Source: an uncultured Nitrospirales bacterium (GTDB lineage Bacteria; Nitrospirota; Nitrospiria; Nitrospirales; UBA8639). From it: DNA of 64,000 nucleotides. Made by a program: the position numbers and the translations under genes. Each line of letters starts with the position of its first letter. Position 1 is the stretch's first letter. Where the stretch lies: positions 992,001 through 1,056,000 of the forward strand of contig OX638327.1 of NCBI GenBank assembly GCA_951812745.1, in the 5' to 3' direction. Shown here piece after piece: positions 16,808 to 25,513 of the stretch. The notes below the pieces were generated by a model that saw only the letters and a list, made by a program, of their open reading frames with translations, searched no databases and was not told where the DNA came from.

Positions 16808-19501
16808 ATGAGCGATTATCGAATCATTCCATCAATGATCCTGTTGTGTCTATTGGCTGTTCCGACCCAGCAGTCTCTGGCACAGGAAGCCGTGGATCAG
16901 GAACCGGAGATTGTCAAACTCGAAGAAGTGATCGTGGTCGGGTCCCGTGTTCCGACACGCTCGGCCCATGATTCTCCGGTGCCGGTGGACGTGATTGAAG
17001 GGACCTCGATGAGGAACTACGGGGTCAGGGACATGAACTCCCTCCTGAGGGCCACCATACCGTCTTACAACGTCAACCAGCAGCCCATCGGCGACGCCGC
17101 CACGCTGGTGCGTCCGGCGAACCTGCGCGGCCTGCCCCCGGATTCCACCCTGATCCTCGTCAACGGCAAGCGACGCCACCGGGGCTCCGTCCTCACGTTC
17201 CTGGGCGGCGGCATTTCAGACGGGGCGCACGCGACTGATCTGGCCTCATTCCCGGCCATTGCCCTCAAGCGCGTGGAAGTCCTGCGCGACGGCGCGGCCG
17301 CGCAGTACGGGTCCGATGCCGTGGCCGGCGTGATGAACTTCGTGTTGAAAGACGCTCCGGACAGCGGCACGGTAGAAGCCCGCTGGGGCAAGTATTATGC
17401 AGGCGACGGCGACACCAGCAGTATTGCGGCCAACCTGGGCGTGCCCCTGCCACTCCCGTTCATCCAATCCGGGTTTGCCAATTTCAGCTTCGAATATGGA
17501 GCGAGAGACTGGACCGACCGCAGCATCCAACGCGACGACGCGCAGGGACTGATTGACGCGAACAACAGGCACGTGGTGAGCAGCCAGTACACGCGGCAAC
17601 CCAATGCCATGGTCTGGGGCGCACCCGAGGTTCTCTATGACTACAAACTCTTCGGCAACTTCGGGGCGAAACTGAACAGCAAGACCGAACTCTACGGCTG
17701 GGCCAACTATGCCCAACGTAAAATAGAAGGCGGGTTCTACTACCGCAATCCCAATACGCGAGGCGGGGTATTCGACGGTCCGGTGGTCGACAATGATGGT
17801 ACATACAAAACAGACGCGATGCCTGATATTCCTTTTGTCGATTCGGATGACCCCACAGACGCCGAAGCAGAACGATATGAAAAACAGATTGAGGACGGTC
17901 TAGAGAGTGGGAGGTATGTCGATACAGTTAAGGTCGCGGACCTGACCGGGGAAGGCTGCCCAAGCGTGCCGGCGAACGCTGGGGCCGACTACGCCAGTGA
18001 CATCGCAGACCTTCCCGCTAACTGCTTCATGTTCAACGAAAAATTTCCCGGCGGATTCACCCCGTTCTTCGGAGGGACGGTGCGCGACTGGAGTACAGCG
18101 ATCGGCATCCGCGGGGACATCTCTGACTGGCACTATGACCTCAGCGCCGTGCTCGGTCAACACAGCACGGACTTCTTCATGAGAAACACGATCAATCCGC
18201 AACTCGCCGCAATGCGAACCAATATTCCGACGGAATACCGGCCGGGCAAGTACACGGAGACGGATCACGTGATCAACCTCGATCTCTCCAGGGTCGTGCA
18301 GACCGCCATGCTCCCCTCCCCCCTGAACGTCGGCCTGGGCCTGGAATATCGGGTGGAGCAGTTCGAAGTCACGGCCGGCGGGGAAAATTCCTGGTATGTT
18401 GACGAGAGTCCCGCAGATCTTGCAACGCAGGGCTTCGGCGTCGGGTCCAATGGATTTGCCGGATTCTCGCCCGATATCGCGGGGACAAACAACCGGGGCA
18501 GCTACGCCGCCTACGTCGATTTGGAGACCAACGTGTCCAAGGACCTGCTGGTCGGCGTGGCCGGACGATATGAGGACTTCGAAACCTTCGGAGACACCCT
18601 GAACGGCAAGTTCAACACCCGGTGGCAAGCCACGTCCATGATGGCGCTTCGCGGCTCGGTCAGCACGGGATTCCGCGCCCCGACCGTGGGCCAGGCGAAC
18701 ATTCAGAACACGACTACGGCGTTCGTCGATGGGCGACTCCAAAATGTAGGAACCTATCCGGTGAACCATCCGCTTGCGGCTCTGAAAGGGGCTCAGGAAC
18801 TGAAGCCGGAAAAATCCTTCAACGTGTCCGCGGGCACGGTCGTGGACGTCGGGACCCTTTCCGTGACCGTCGACTACTACCGGGTCGCGGTGCGGGACCG
18901 TATCGCACGGGGCGCCCAAATTCCTTTGACTCAATCTGATATAGATTTCGCCAAAACCTTGGGTTTCAACGATATCTTCCGGGTGGCCTACTATGCCAAC
19001 GCGTTCGATACCACTACGCAAGGGTTTGACATCGTGGCGACCTACCCGATGCGGTTCGCCGGAGGGAACACCCTCTGGACGTTCACGGGCAACTATAATC
19101 GAACCGAGGTCACCGATATCAATAATCCGGAAGCCATCGATGCCAAGCGGGTGACCCAGTTGGAAAAAACTCTGCCGTTGTTCCGAATGACGTTGACAGG
19201 CGACCACAGACAGGGGCCATGGCGGTTCCTGGGCCGGGTCTACATGTACGACGGTTTTACGGAGTTTACGACGGACGGTGGGAATAATACCCGTGTCGAC
19301 GCCGGTCCGCAGTGGCTCGTGGACCTGGAAACGTCGTACACCATGAAAAACGGGCTGACGGTTTCGGCAGGGGCGCAAAACCTGTTCGATTCGTATCCCG
19401 ACCGATCAAATCCAGGGGTTTCGGGCACGAAGTATCCGGAATATTCGCCTTATGGATTCAACGGTGGATATTATTACCTGAGGGCGTTGTATGCATTCTA
19501 A
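16808..19501 (+). CDS. TonB-dependent outer-membrane receptor (second of two)
   Basis: An 897-residue receptor with a signal peptide ending at QQSLAQ, a TonB box (KLEEVIVVGSRVP), a plug with LRGLPPDSTLILVNGKRRHR and LRDGAAAQYGSDAVAGVMNF, and a barrel ending YYLRALYAF. AAGGAG lies nine bases before the ATG, and the gene starts 21 bases after the double-TonB protein, so the two are very probably co-transcribed. An extracellular-loop region around residues 350-410 contains two Cys (GEGCPS, PANCFMF) that could form a disulfide. The plug motif group includes many receptors annotated for iron complexes, but the ligand cannot be named. Confidence 0.92.
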   Translation: MSDYRIIPSMILLCLLAVPTQQSLAQEAVDQEPEIVKLEEVIVVGSRVPTRSAHDSPVPVDVIEGTSMRNYGVRDMNSLLRATIPSYNVNQQPIGDAATLVRPANLRGLPPDSTLILVNGKRRHRGSVLTFLGGGISDGAHATDLASFPAIALKRVEVLRDGAAAQYGSDAVAGVMNFVLKDAPDSGTVEARWGKYYAGDGDTSSIAANLGVPLPLPFIQSGFANFSFEYGARDWTDRSIQRDDAQGLIDANNRHVVSSQYTRQPNAMVWGAPEVLYDYKLFGNFGAKLNSKTELYGWANYAQRKIEGGFYYRNPNTRGGVFDGPVVDNDGTYKTDAMPDIPFVDSDDPTDAEAERYEKQIEDGLESGRYVDTVKVADLTGEGCPSVPANAGADYASDIADLPANCFMFNEKFPGGFTPFFGGTVRDWSTAIGIRGDISDWHYDLSAVLGQHSTDFFMRNTINPQLAAMRTNIPTEYRPGKYTETDHVINLDLSRVVQTAMLPSPLNVGLGLEYRVEQFEVTAGGENSWYVDESPADLATQGFGVGSNGFAGFSPDIAGTNNRGSYAAYVDLETNVSKDLLVGVAGRYEDFETFGDTLNGKFNTRWQATSMMALRGSVSTGFRAPTVGQANIQNTTTAFVDGRLQNVGTYPVNHPLAALKGAQELKPEKSFNVSAGTVVDVGTLSVTVDYYRVAVRDRIARGAQIPLTQSDIDFAKTLGFNDIFRVAYYANAFDTTTQGFDIVATYPMRFAGGNTLWTFTGNYNRTEVTDINNPEAIDAKRVTQLEKTLPLFRMTLTGDHRQGPWRFLGRVYMYDGFTEFTTDGGNNTRVDAGPQWLVDLETSYTMKNGLTVSAGAQNLFDSYPDRSNPGVSGTKYPEYSPYGFNGGYYYLRALYAF

Positions 19502-19512
19502 CGACTTTGGCC

Positions 19513-19556
19513 AACCCTCACCCCCACCCTCTCCCATAGGGAGAGGGCTGGGAGGG
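19513..19556. repeat. Dispersed CCCTCTCCC/GGGAGAGGG palindrome after the second receptor
   Basis: A perfect nine-base hairpin (19527-19535 with 19539-19547, loop ATA) sits inside CCCTCACCCCCA...CTGGGAGGGG. Other members of the family are at 26931-26965, 31519-31558 and 48967-49012. Placed directly after a stop codon, it may also terminate transcription. Confidence 0.6.
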
Positions 19557-19632
19557 GCTGTTCTTCTTCTGAATATGAACGTGGGGAATCCCGTTGTCAT
19601 TACCAACCCCTTACACACACTATAGAGGCGTT

Positions 19633-20688
19633 ATGAACAGACAACTCTTACGAATCATGTCTATTGGAGCCCTGGGCTTCACGCTATGCCTCGCCGGTCC
19701 TCTCACGGGCCTGGCGGCGGATGAAGCCCAAAACTTGTTCAACCAAGGCGCGAATCACGCGAACAAACAGGAATTCCAGCAAGCCGCCAAATCCCTGCAA
19801 CAAGCCTTGGACGTGTTTCCCCGTTTTGCAGCCGCGCATCATCTTCTGGGGGTCGTCTCGTTTACCGGCTTGCAACAACCCGATCAGGCCGTCACCCACC
19901 TGAAAAAAGCCGTTGAGCTGCATCCCAATTTCGCCAGGGCCTATTTTGACCTCGGGCTGGTCTATCAACATCAGAAAAACCTGGAGGCCGCGGCAACGGT
20001 ACTCAAGAAAGCCATCGAGATCTATCCGCGCTTTGCCGACGCGCAACTGAACCTGGCATTTGCCTATGACCAACTGGGTGATCGCGAACAGGCCATCGGC
20101 GCCTACCAGGCCGCGCTGAAGATGGATCCCAGCCAACTCACCGCCCTGTATAACCTGGCGACTCTCTATGACATGCAGGGCGACACGGACCAGGCGACGA
20201 AGCAACTGCAAAAATTGACGAGCCAGGACCCTCAGGACGCCAAGGCCTGGCTCCTGTTGGCCCAGTTGGCCGAAAAGTCCCTGCGTGAGACGCAGGCGAT
20301 CGAGGCGTACCAAAAGGCCTTGGGAATCTCACCTGACTTGCTTGAGGCCCATTACGCCCTGGGGTATCTCATGCAAGCCCAGGACCAACCGCAACAAGCG
20401 GTGAACCACTTCCAGGAAGTGGTCCGCCTGAATCCGAATCACGCTGAAGCGCAGCTCAACCTGGGCGTGCTCCTGGCGAACCTCGACAAGCTCGATGAAG
20501 CCGAGCAGGCCTATCTGGCCGCCCTGAAGTTGAACCCGAACCTGGTCGAAGGCTATTACAACCTGGGGGTGTTCTACGAGTTTCACCGCAAGGATACGGA
20601 TCGCGCCCTCGAACAATACCGTAAATACATCGAACTCGGCGGCCAGGACGACCGGGTTAAAAAGCTGCTGAAAAAAGTCGGGTCGTGA
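19633..20688 (+). CDS. Periplasmic TPR-repeat protein of the TonB operon
   Basis: A 351-residue exported protein with a signal peptide ending near GLAADEA. It consists almost entirely of about nine tetratricopeptide repeats from residue 30 on, recognisable by repeating A..NL...Y...G....A...Y..AL and P-centred turns. TPR arrays act as protein-binding scaffolds. Its stop overlaps the GTG of the following tonB gene. The TPR-TonB-ExbB-ExbD order implies that it works with the energy-transducing complex, perhaps organising TonB or receptors in the periplasm. The ATG at 19633 is preferred over an upstream in-frame start because the signal sequence begins there. Confidence 0.85.
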   Translation: MNRQLLRIMSIGALGFTLCLAGPLTGLAADEAQNLFNQGANHANKQEFQQAAKSLQQALDVFPRFAAAHHLLGVVSFTGLQQPDQAVTHLKKAVELHPNFARAYFDLGLVYQHQKNLEAAATVLKKAIEIYPRFADAQLNLAFAYDQLGDREQAIGAYQAALKMDPSQLTALYNLATLYDMQGDTDQATKQLQKLTSQDPQDAKAWLLLAQLAEKSLRETQAIEAYQKALGISPDLLEAHYALGYLMQAQDQPQQAVNHFQEVVRLNPNHAEAQLNLGVLLANLDKLDEAEQAYLAALKLNPNLVEGYYNLGVFYEFHRKDTDRALEQYRKYIELGGQDDRVKKLLKKVGS

Positions 20689-21587
20689 ACCACGTCGCCT
20701 CCATGAACGTTCTCGAGCAGGAATCGTCCTTTCTGCGATTCGGGACGTGGTCCGTTCTGCTGCACGTCCTCTTTTTTGTGCTCGTCAGTCTCGTGCATTT
20801 TTCGCTCGACGTGGAAAAGCCCCCGCCGACGGTCAAGGTCACCTTCGTTGAAGTCCCGCCACCCCCCCAACCCGAACCTGAGCCCCAGGCCCCGCCCATG
20901 CTCCAGACTCAACGGCTGCAACCGCAGCCTGTCCAACGGAAACAGATTCAGCCTGCACCGAAACCGCCCGATATTGCTCAACCGGTCGAGATGCCCAAGG
21001 TCGTCTCCACGCAACCGCCGCCCCAACAACCGCCTCCTCAGCCTTTAAAACGGCGAATTCTTACGGATAACCGTGCCACGGACACCTTGAAAGCACGGGA
21101 CCTGACCAAAGTCGCGTCGCGCCGCACCCCCCTCCCCGCGGCGACGACCAAGGTTGAGGAGCCGCCGTCGATGTTCGTCCCCGGGTTTTCGACGATCGCC
21201 GCCCTGGAAGGCGCCGCGACCCGGCACGTCGTACGCGCGTCTTTACCGGCAACGGCTCCCGGCCGTTCAAGAAGAACCCTGCAGGCCGCTCGTGGCGAAG
21301 CTCAGGCCGTGACCAGTGTCGGGGTGTTACGCTCTATTCATCCCGTGTATCCACGGATCGCCAAAAAGTCCGGGTGGGAAGGGATGGTTCTCGTTCGCGT
21401 GACGGTCGAGACGAACGGCAAGGCCAGTAAGGTCGTCGTGTCGCGGAGCAGCGGACGTAAAGTTCTGGATGACGCAGCGGTCAAGGCAGTCAGAAGATGG
21501 GCTTTCCGCCCCGCACGGGACGGGAACATTCCCATTCAAAGCGTCGTGGTCATTCCCATCAAGTTTTCTTTAAGCAAACAAGGCTAA
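20685..21587 (+). CDS. tonB: Energy transducer TonB
   Basis: A 300-residue TonB. It has a short cytoplasmic tail, one membrane helix (WSVLLHVLFFVLVSLVHF, about residues 22-39) with the conserved buried His that ExbBD needs, a long Pro/Gln-rich periplasmic linker and a C-terminal TonB domain (HPVYPRIAKKSGWEGMVLVRV and WAFRPARDG). A GTG start at 20685 overlaps the TPR stop; the ATG at 20703 is an alternative and loses nothing essential. It is followed after 29 bases by exbB. It is the likely partner of the two receptors upstream. Confidence 0.9.
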   Translation: MNHVASMNVLEQESSFLRFGTWSVLLHVLFFVLVSLVHFSLDVEKPPPTVKVTFVEVPPPPQPEPEPQAPPMLQTQRLQPQPVQRKQIQPAPKPPDIAQPVEMPKVVSTQPPPQQPPPQPLKRRILTDNRATDTLKARDLTKVASRRTPLPAATTKVEEPPSMFVPGFSTIAALEGAATRHVVRASLPATAPGRSRRTLQAARGEAQAVTSVGVLRSIHPVYPRIAKKSGWEGMVLVRVTVETNGKASKVVVSRSSGRKVLDDAAVKAVRRWAFRPARDGNIPIQSVVVIPIKFSLSKQG

Positions 21588-21616
21588 CTCCATTTCAACC
21601 ATAAGGATCACAAGCC

Positions 21617-22237
21617 ATGATTGACATGTCATTTGCTTTCATCAAAGTCCTGATGGCCGGCGGATTGCTGATGCTTCCCATCATTCTGTGCTCGCTGGTT
21701 GCCTTGGCCATTATTCTTGAACGGGGATGGTTTTTTTACCAGGTACCCTCCACGACGAAGGCCGATGAGATGATTGAGTTGGTCGCCCAGGGCAAATTCG
21801 ACGACGCGCTCTCTCTCAGCGAGGAGACTCAGCATCCCGTGCTTCGGGTGCTGGCATCGGGCATTCGCTCGCGCTCCTCCGCTCCGGAAAAGGCCATGGA
21901 AGCAACGGGCATGGTCGAGGTGAGCCGCATGAAACGGGGTTTTCCGTCGTTGGACACCATCATTACACTCTCCCCGTTGTTGGGGTTGTTGGGCACCATC
22001 ATCGGGATGATCGATTCCTTCGGCATCATGGCCATTGAAGGTATGGGCTCCCCGCATGCCGTTACCGGCGGAGTCGCCGAGGCGCTCATCTGTACGGCCG
22101 GCGGCATTACCGTTGCCGTGCTGGCCCTCATCCCCTACAACTACTTCGTGGCTCGCGCGGAAAACATCACCGAACAGATCGAGCACTATGCCACGCGCAA
22201 TGAATCAGCCCTGCAAGCAACGGCGGTGATGCCATGA
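21617..22237 (+). CDS. exbB: Biopolymer transport protein ExbB (MotA/TolQ/ExbB family)
   Basis: This is the proton-channel subunit that powers TonB. The 206-residue protein has three membrane helices (about residues 10-30, 110-135 and 155-175) and the conserved LSPLLGLLGTIIGMIDSF and GGVAEALICTAGGITVAVLALIPYNYF segments. AAGGATC precedes the ATG. The stop overlaps exbD by four bases, giving tight coupling of the two subunits. Confidence 0.95.
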   Translation: MIDMSFAFIKVLMAGGLLMLPIILCSLVALAIILERGWFFYQVPSTTKADEMIELVAQGKFDDALSLSEETQHPVLRVLASGIRSRSSAPEKAMEATGMVEVSRMKRGFPSLDTIITLSPLLGLLGTIIGMIDSFGIMAIEGMGSPHAVTGGVAEALICTAGGITVAVLALIPYNYFVARAENITEQIEHYATRNESALQATAVMP

Positions 22238-22647
22238 AGTTGTCTACGGCCGACAAGAAAAAAGCCAGGATTGAGATTATTCCCATGATCGACACCATGT
22301 TTTTTCTGTTGGTGTTTTTCATGATCTCCACTCTGTCCATGACTCTGCAGAAAGGCATGGAAGTGAACTTGCCGAAGGCCAGTTCGGCGTCGGATGATCT
22401 TCCCGAACAAGTCACCCTCACGATCGGCAGTAAAGGCGAACTCTTCTTTAATAAGGACACCTGCACGATCTCGGAACTCGAGCTGCGCCTACACGATCTC
22501 CTGTATTATGGGGAAAAACCCGCGGTGGTGATCAACGCCGATGAAGCCGTTTCGCATGGTCAAGTGATCGAGGTCATGGATGCCGTGAGAGAAGCCGGCA
22601 TTTTCGATTTTGCGATTGCAACCAAACCGGACAAGCCCTCTACGTAG
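22234..22647 (+). CDS. exbD: Biopolymer transport protein ExbD
   Basis: This is the partner of ExbB in the proton-driven TonB motor. The 137-residue protein has one N-terminal membrane helix with the essential aspartate in IEIIPMIDTMFFLLVFF (about residues 11-27) and a periplasmic ExbD domain. It overlaps exbB (ATGA). The next 265 bases to the Slp-like gene hold no gene and no clear terminator. Confidence 0.95.
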   Translation: MKLSTADKKKARIEIIPMIDTMFFLLVFFMISTLSMTLQKGMEVNLPKASSASDDLPEQVTLTIGSKGELFFNKDTCTISELELRLHDLLYYGEKPAVVINADEAVSHGQVIEVMDAVREAGIFDFAIATKPDKPST

Positions 22648-22912
22648 GCAATGTCTCCGCGAAGGCAGCCGACGACCCGCCATTTGTCTCCGTAGCCGTG
22701 CGACCCTCGTTCCGGGACGGGTGCACAGGCCTTCTTACGTCTTCCGTTCCTTCTTTCGTCGCAACGCCCTCTCTGTTTGGGGACGTACCTCAAAACGACA
22801 ACCCGACTGTCGTCCAGGCAAGGCTTGAGAAAACCCAACCTGGAGAGTAGGCTGAAGGGTACAGGTGAGAGATTCTGTTCAGGCGTGTATTCTCATGCGG
22901 AGGAAACCAGCC

Positions 22913-23485
22913 ATGACCCGTTTGGGAATGCTCTCAGTCGCGTTCTTGTTGCTTCCGGCCTGTGCCGGTCAGTCGATAATCCCGTTGGATATCGAAAAGC
23001 AGGTTGATCAGACGCTTTCGTTTGTCCAGATCAAGGAAGCACCGACAACTCATCTGGGAAAGGTCCTTGTGCTGGGAGGTGAAGTCTTGGACGCCATGCG
23101 CCTCAAGGAGCACACCCGCCTGACCGTGCTTCAGCTTCCGACTGGCAGAAACCACGCACCGACCATGGACCGCACGACGTCCCAGGGACGCTTTCTGGCG
23201 TTCCAGACCGAGTTTTTGGATCCGGCCACGGTACCGAGTGGAACCCGAATCACGATCGTCGGAAAAGTATCGGGAGCCACCACCGAGTTGCTTGATGAAA
23301 TGGACTATACGTACCCGACGGTCACCATTCAATTCCTTAAAGTGTGGCCTGAAGCTATGCAACTTCCCCCCAGGTACGGACGACGCTACGGTTTTCCCTA
23401 TTATGGGAATCCCTACTGGTATACCGGACCCTACTGGGGCCCGTATTACGGATTTTCCAGGCCGTTCGGATTTGTCTATTGGTAA
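22913..23485 (+). CDS. Slp-family outer-membrane lipoprotein
   Basis: A 190-residue lipoprotein. The start at 22913 has GGAGG eight bases upstream and gives a short signal with lipobox LLPAC. The central region (HLGKVLVLGGEVLDAMRL, RITIVGKVSGATTELLDEMDYTYPTV, given as segments) matches the Slp/YeaY starvation-lipoprotein family. The C-terminal 45 residues are rich in Tyr, Pro, Gly and Trp and end in YW. The residue after the lipidated Cys is Ala, compatible with sorting to the outer membrane. The family role is poorly known and linked to stationary-phase and acid stress in enterics. Confidence 0.8.
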   Translation: MTRLGMLSVAFLLLPACAGQSIIPLDIEKQVDQTLSFVQIKEAPTTHLGKVLVLGGEVLDAMRLKEHTRLTVLQLPTGRNHAPTMDRTTSQGRFLAFQTEFLDPATVPSGTRITIVGKVSGATTELLDEMDYTYPTVTIQFLKVWPEAMQLPPRYGRRYGFPYYGNPYWYTGPYWGPYYGFSRPFGFVYW

Positions 23486-23498
23486 GGAATAACCCAAG

Positions 23499-23600
23499 CT
23501 GTCATTCCTGCGGAAGCAGGAATCCAGAGTCCGTATCCCTCGTGAATGGAGGAAAAAGAAAAGACGCTGGATTCCCGATTACAGATGTCGGGAATGACAG
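23499..23600. repeat. 102-base inverted-repeat element (CTGTCATTCC type)
   Basis: CTGTCATTCCTGCGGAAGCA begins the left arm (itself a GCAGGAAT hairpin ending AATCCAG) and the right arm is its inverse, CTGGATTCCCG...CGGGAATGACAG. The two arms enclose about 45 bases. This is a MITE-like or REPIN-like unit built from a widespread palindrome, placed right after the Slp-like gene. The remaining gap to 23703 shows nothing else. Confidence 0.65.
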
Positions 23601-23703
23601 ATTGGAGAAAGGCATTTTTTTCATCCCTTCGGGCGCAGGCAGCATGCCGGCATGAGGGATGACATTGTGTGCGTTCATTTACATTCAAATAGGAGGGTTC
23701 GTA

Positions 23704-24096
23704 ATGAATCGTTTCTTCAGACTGATGCTCTGTGTTTCTTTCGTTGCGTTTTTCGCCATGGCGAGCTTCGGCATTGGAGCGGCCATTGCCGCCGGCCCGC
23801 CGGCGCTCATGACCGCCGCCGATTCCAAAGCCCACGCTGCGAACAATGAAGGCATCGAGCATTACAACCAGGAGCATTGGGACGTGGCTCTCGGTCACTT
23901 TATCAAAGCGGTCGAGGCTGACCCGGCGTCAGCGGAAGCGCACTATAACCTTGCGCTCGCGTTGGACAAGACGGACAAACACATGGAAGCGGCTAATGAG
24001 TTTAAAATGGCTCAAGACATCGGGAAAGACAATCCCGACATTCAGAATTCGAAGATCCTGCTGGGCCACGTCAAAATGCTCAAGGGAGGCATGTGA
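23704..24096 (+). CDS. Small exported TPR protein
   Basis: A 130-residue protein with a signal peptide ending near GAAIAAGPP and about two TPR units (NNEGIEHYNQEHWDVALGHF, AEAHYNLALALDKTDKHMEA). The ATG at 23704 has a perfect AGGAGGG. A strong GC-rich hairpin follows the stop. It probably acts as a periplasmic interaction module; the partner is unknown. Confidence 0.8.
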   Translation: MNRFFRLMLCVSFVAFFAMASFGIGAAIAAGPPALMTAADSKAHAANNEGIEHYNQEHWDVALGHFIKAVEADPASAEAHYNLALALDKTDKHMEAANEFKMAQDIGKDNPDIQNSKILLGHVKMLKGGM

Positions 24097-24130
24097 CGGA
24101 CGTCTTTTCCTGTACGGGAAAACGGAACAA

Positions 24131-24162
24131 GGCAAGCGGGCGGGATTTCCGGCCCGCTTGCC
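24131..24162 (+). terminator. Strong hairpin after the small TPR gene
   Basis: An 11-base perfect stem GGCAAGCGGGC/GCCCGCTTGCC with a ten-base loop lies 35 bases after the stop. No T-run follows, so it may stabilise the 3' end or work with Rho rather than act as an intrinsic terminator. Confidence 0.5.
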
Positions 24163-24233
24163 GAAGTCTCACTCCGCTACCCGGCAACTAGCCTCCCTTG
24201 TTCACTGAAACACCGTATGGTACGATCTGGTAC

Positions 24234-24473
24234 ATGCCCACACTCACCTTCGACACCCATAAGGCCGTGAAAGCCCTCAAGGACGCCGGGTTCGCCGAGA
24301 ACCAGGCCGAAGCGATTGTCACTGTGTTCGACAGCGGGAGCGCGGAACTAGTCACAAAAAGTGATCTCAACGCCGCCATTACCGAGGTGAAGGCCGATAT
24401 GTTGAAGGTGGCCATCGGCATTGTGATCGCCAATGCCGGCCTGACCTTCGCTATTGTGAGACTCTTGGTGTAA
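24234..24473 (+). CDS. Small DUF1640/CCDC90-like membrane-anchored protein
   Basis: A 79-residue protein. The N-terminal half resembles the DUF1640 family (FDTHKAVKALKDAGF, NQAEAIVTVF), then a short helical segment with a Lys-Ser-Asp-Leu turn, and a C-terminal membrane helix (VAIGIVIANAGLTFAIVRLLV, slightly over 20 residues). Proteins of this type have a coiled coil followed by a C-terminal anchor. No clear ribosome site is visible before the ATG. A longer in-frame TTG/ATG start at 24198 seems less likely. The function is unknown. Confidence 0.7.
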   Translation: MPTLTFDTHKAVKALKDAGFAENQAEAIVTVFDSGSAELVTKSDLNAAITEVKADMLKVAIGIVIANAGLTFAIVRLLV

Positions 24474-24511
24474 TTCCTGCTCCTGCATTGCACCCTAGGG
24501 TCTTCGCTCAC

Positions 24512-25204
24512 TTACTGTGGACACCCATACCATGGCCGAAAACCAGCGGCTTCAATCTCAAACCGCGTTTTCCCTCTTACGGAAATAAAATCTTTGCGAT
24601 TCAAAACCCTCAGTAAGCCCCCGGTGAGAGAGCGATCGCATTCATGCCAATGATAGGTGCCATTTCCTGTATTCACAGCAAGTAGTTGTTTTTTGTTCAT
24701 CTCGATAAATTTCACGGAGGATAGAATGAGCATGATCACCAACAACCCGATGGGCAGGGACCACGGAGACTGAATGATAGTTACAATCCGTGACTTATTT
24801 GTTGTAGCAGATACAAAAGAAGCTTGTCGTTCAATGTCTACGCTGAATGCTGTGCTGACGGCAGATGGCGCCCTGCCTCTCAACGATTTTTTCCAGGGAG
24901 GCCTTGAGGTCTTTATGTTTGTGAAGGGAGGGATGGCCTCGCAAGCAGACGGACTAGCCTGCTTTGCGGCCTGTTTCACGGATTTTTCATGTTGTTCTAG
25001 GGGAAATCTCTCATGCCTATCAAAAGGAAATTCTTTCAAAAGAAAAAGAATGAGGCTGCCCAATATCAAGATGCCGAACAACTCGAATAACGTAGATGCC
25101 ACACTCACTTTCCAAGCGAATTGAACCGGATAAAAGCACCGCCACATGAGAAGAGTGGCCATGCAACTTAGAATCCATCGGGCTCGTGGTGAGGGGGTCG
25201 TCAT
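24512..25204 (-). CDS. Hypothetical membrane protein (accessory patch)
   Basis: A 230-residue protein from the ATG at 25204. Hydrophobic segments lie near residues 10-30, 35-55 (LFELFGILILGSLILFLL) and 145-165 (SLPIGLLVIMLILSSV). A basic, Ser/Ala-rich loop separates the second and third. The C-terminal periplasmic part contains two Cys (HECDRSL, WYGCPQ). I recognise no family. Base composition is more A+T-rich than in the housekeeping genes, as for the four small genes that follow upstream. Confidence 0.55.
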   Translation of the reverse strand: MTTPSPRARWILSCMATLLMWRCFYPVQFAWKVSVASTLFELFGILILGSLILFLLKEFPFDRHERFPLEQHEKSVKQAAKQASPSACEAIPPFTNIKTSRPPWKKSLRGRAPSAVSTAFSVDIERQASFVSATTNKSRIVTIIQSPWSLPIGLLVIMLILSSVKFIEMNKKQLLAVNTGNGTYHWHECDRSLTGGLLRVLNRKDFISVRGKTRFEIEAAGFRPWYGCPQ

Positions 25205-25282
25205 CACGCACTTCAATCGAGCGAGATCCTAATGTTCCTTCTGTTGCCTAAGGAGCTACCCGACAATCCGATATCCATAGTG

Positions 25283-25507
25283 CTACGTGACGCTTGATGT
25301 TTGCTCAAGCCTGGGCCACTTGGCAAACGCAAAAACCCAAATCGCGACTAAATTGATGATCGGTACGAAGAGTAATAATGCCCACCACCGTGAATAGCCT
25401 GCTTTCTTCAAGATTCGACCATAGATCCAAATTGGGAGTATGCAGAGGATGAAAAGTAACAGAATTTCTATCCAACCCATACTCTTTATTATTTCCATCC
25501 AATCCAT
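25283..25507 (-). CDS. Small two-helix membrane protein (KAGYSRW...FAKWP type), copy 1
   Basis: A 74-residue protein with two membrane helices (about 13-30 and 42-62). It carries the signature LKKAGYSRWWALLLFVPIIN followed by AFAKWPRLE. The next gene upstream has a related layout (KAGYPPALSLVLF...AFSRWPALE), so the two look like diverged tandem copies six bases apart. The motif (Lys-Ala-Gly, Trp-rich turn, Pro-x-x-Asn, Trp-Pro end) recurs in uncharacterised small membrane proteins. Confidence 0.6.
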   Translation of the reverse strand: MDWMEIIKSMGWIEILLLFILCILPIWIYGRILKKAGYSRWWALLLFVPIINLVAIWVFAFAKWPRLEQTSSVT

Positions 25508-25513
25508 ACTTTG

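Noticed and set aside
17900-19378. A 492-codon minus-strand frame inside the second receptor
   Set aside because: It is the antisense of a high-GC3 receptor gene; its His/Arg/Val-rich composition is typical of such shadows.
24480-24511. Duplicated tRNA-Lys 3' end as an att site at the far edge of the low-GC patch
   Set aside because: No copy of the tRNA 3' sequence was seen between 24.1 and 24.6 kb.
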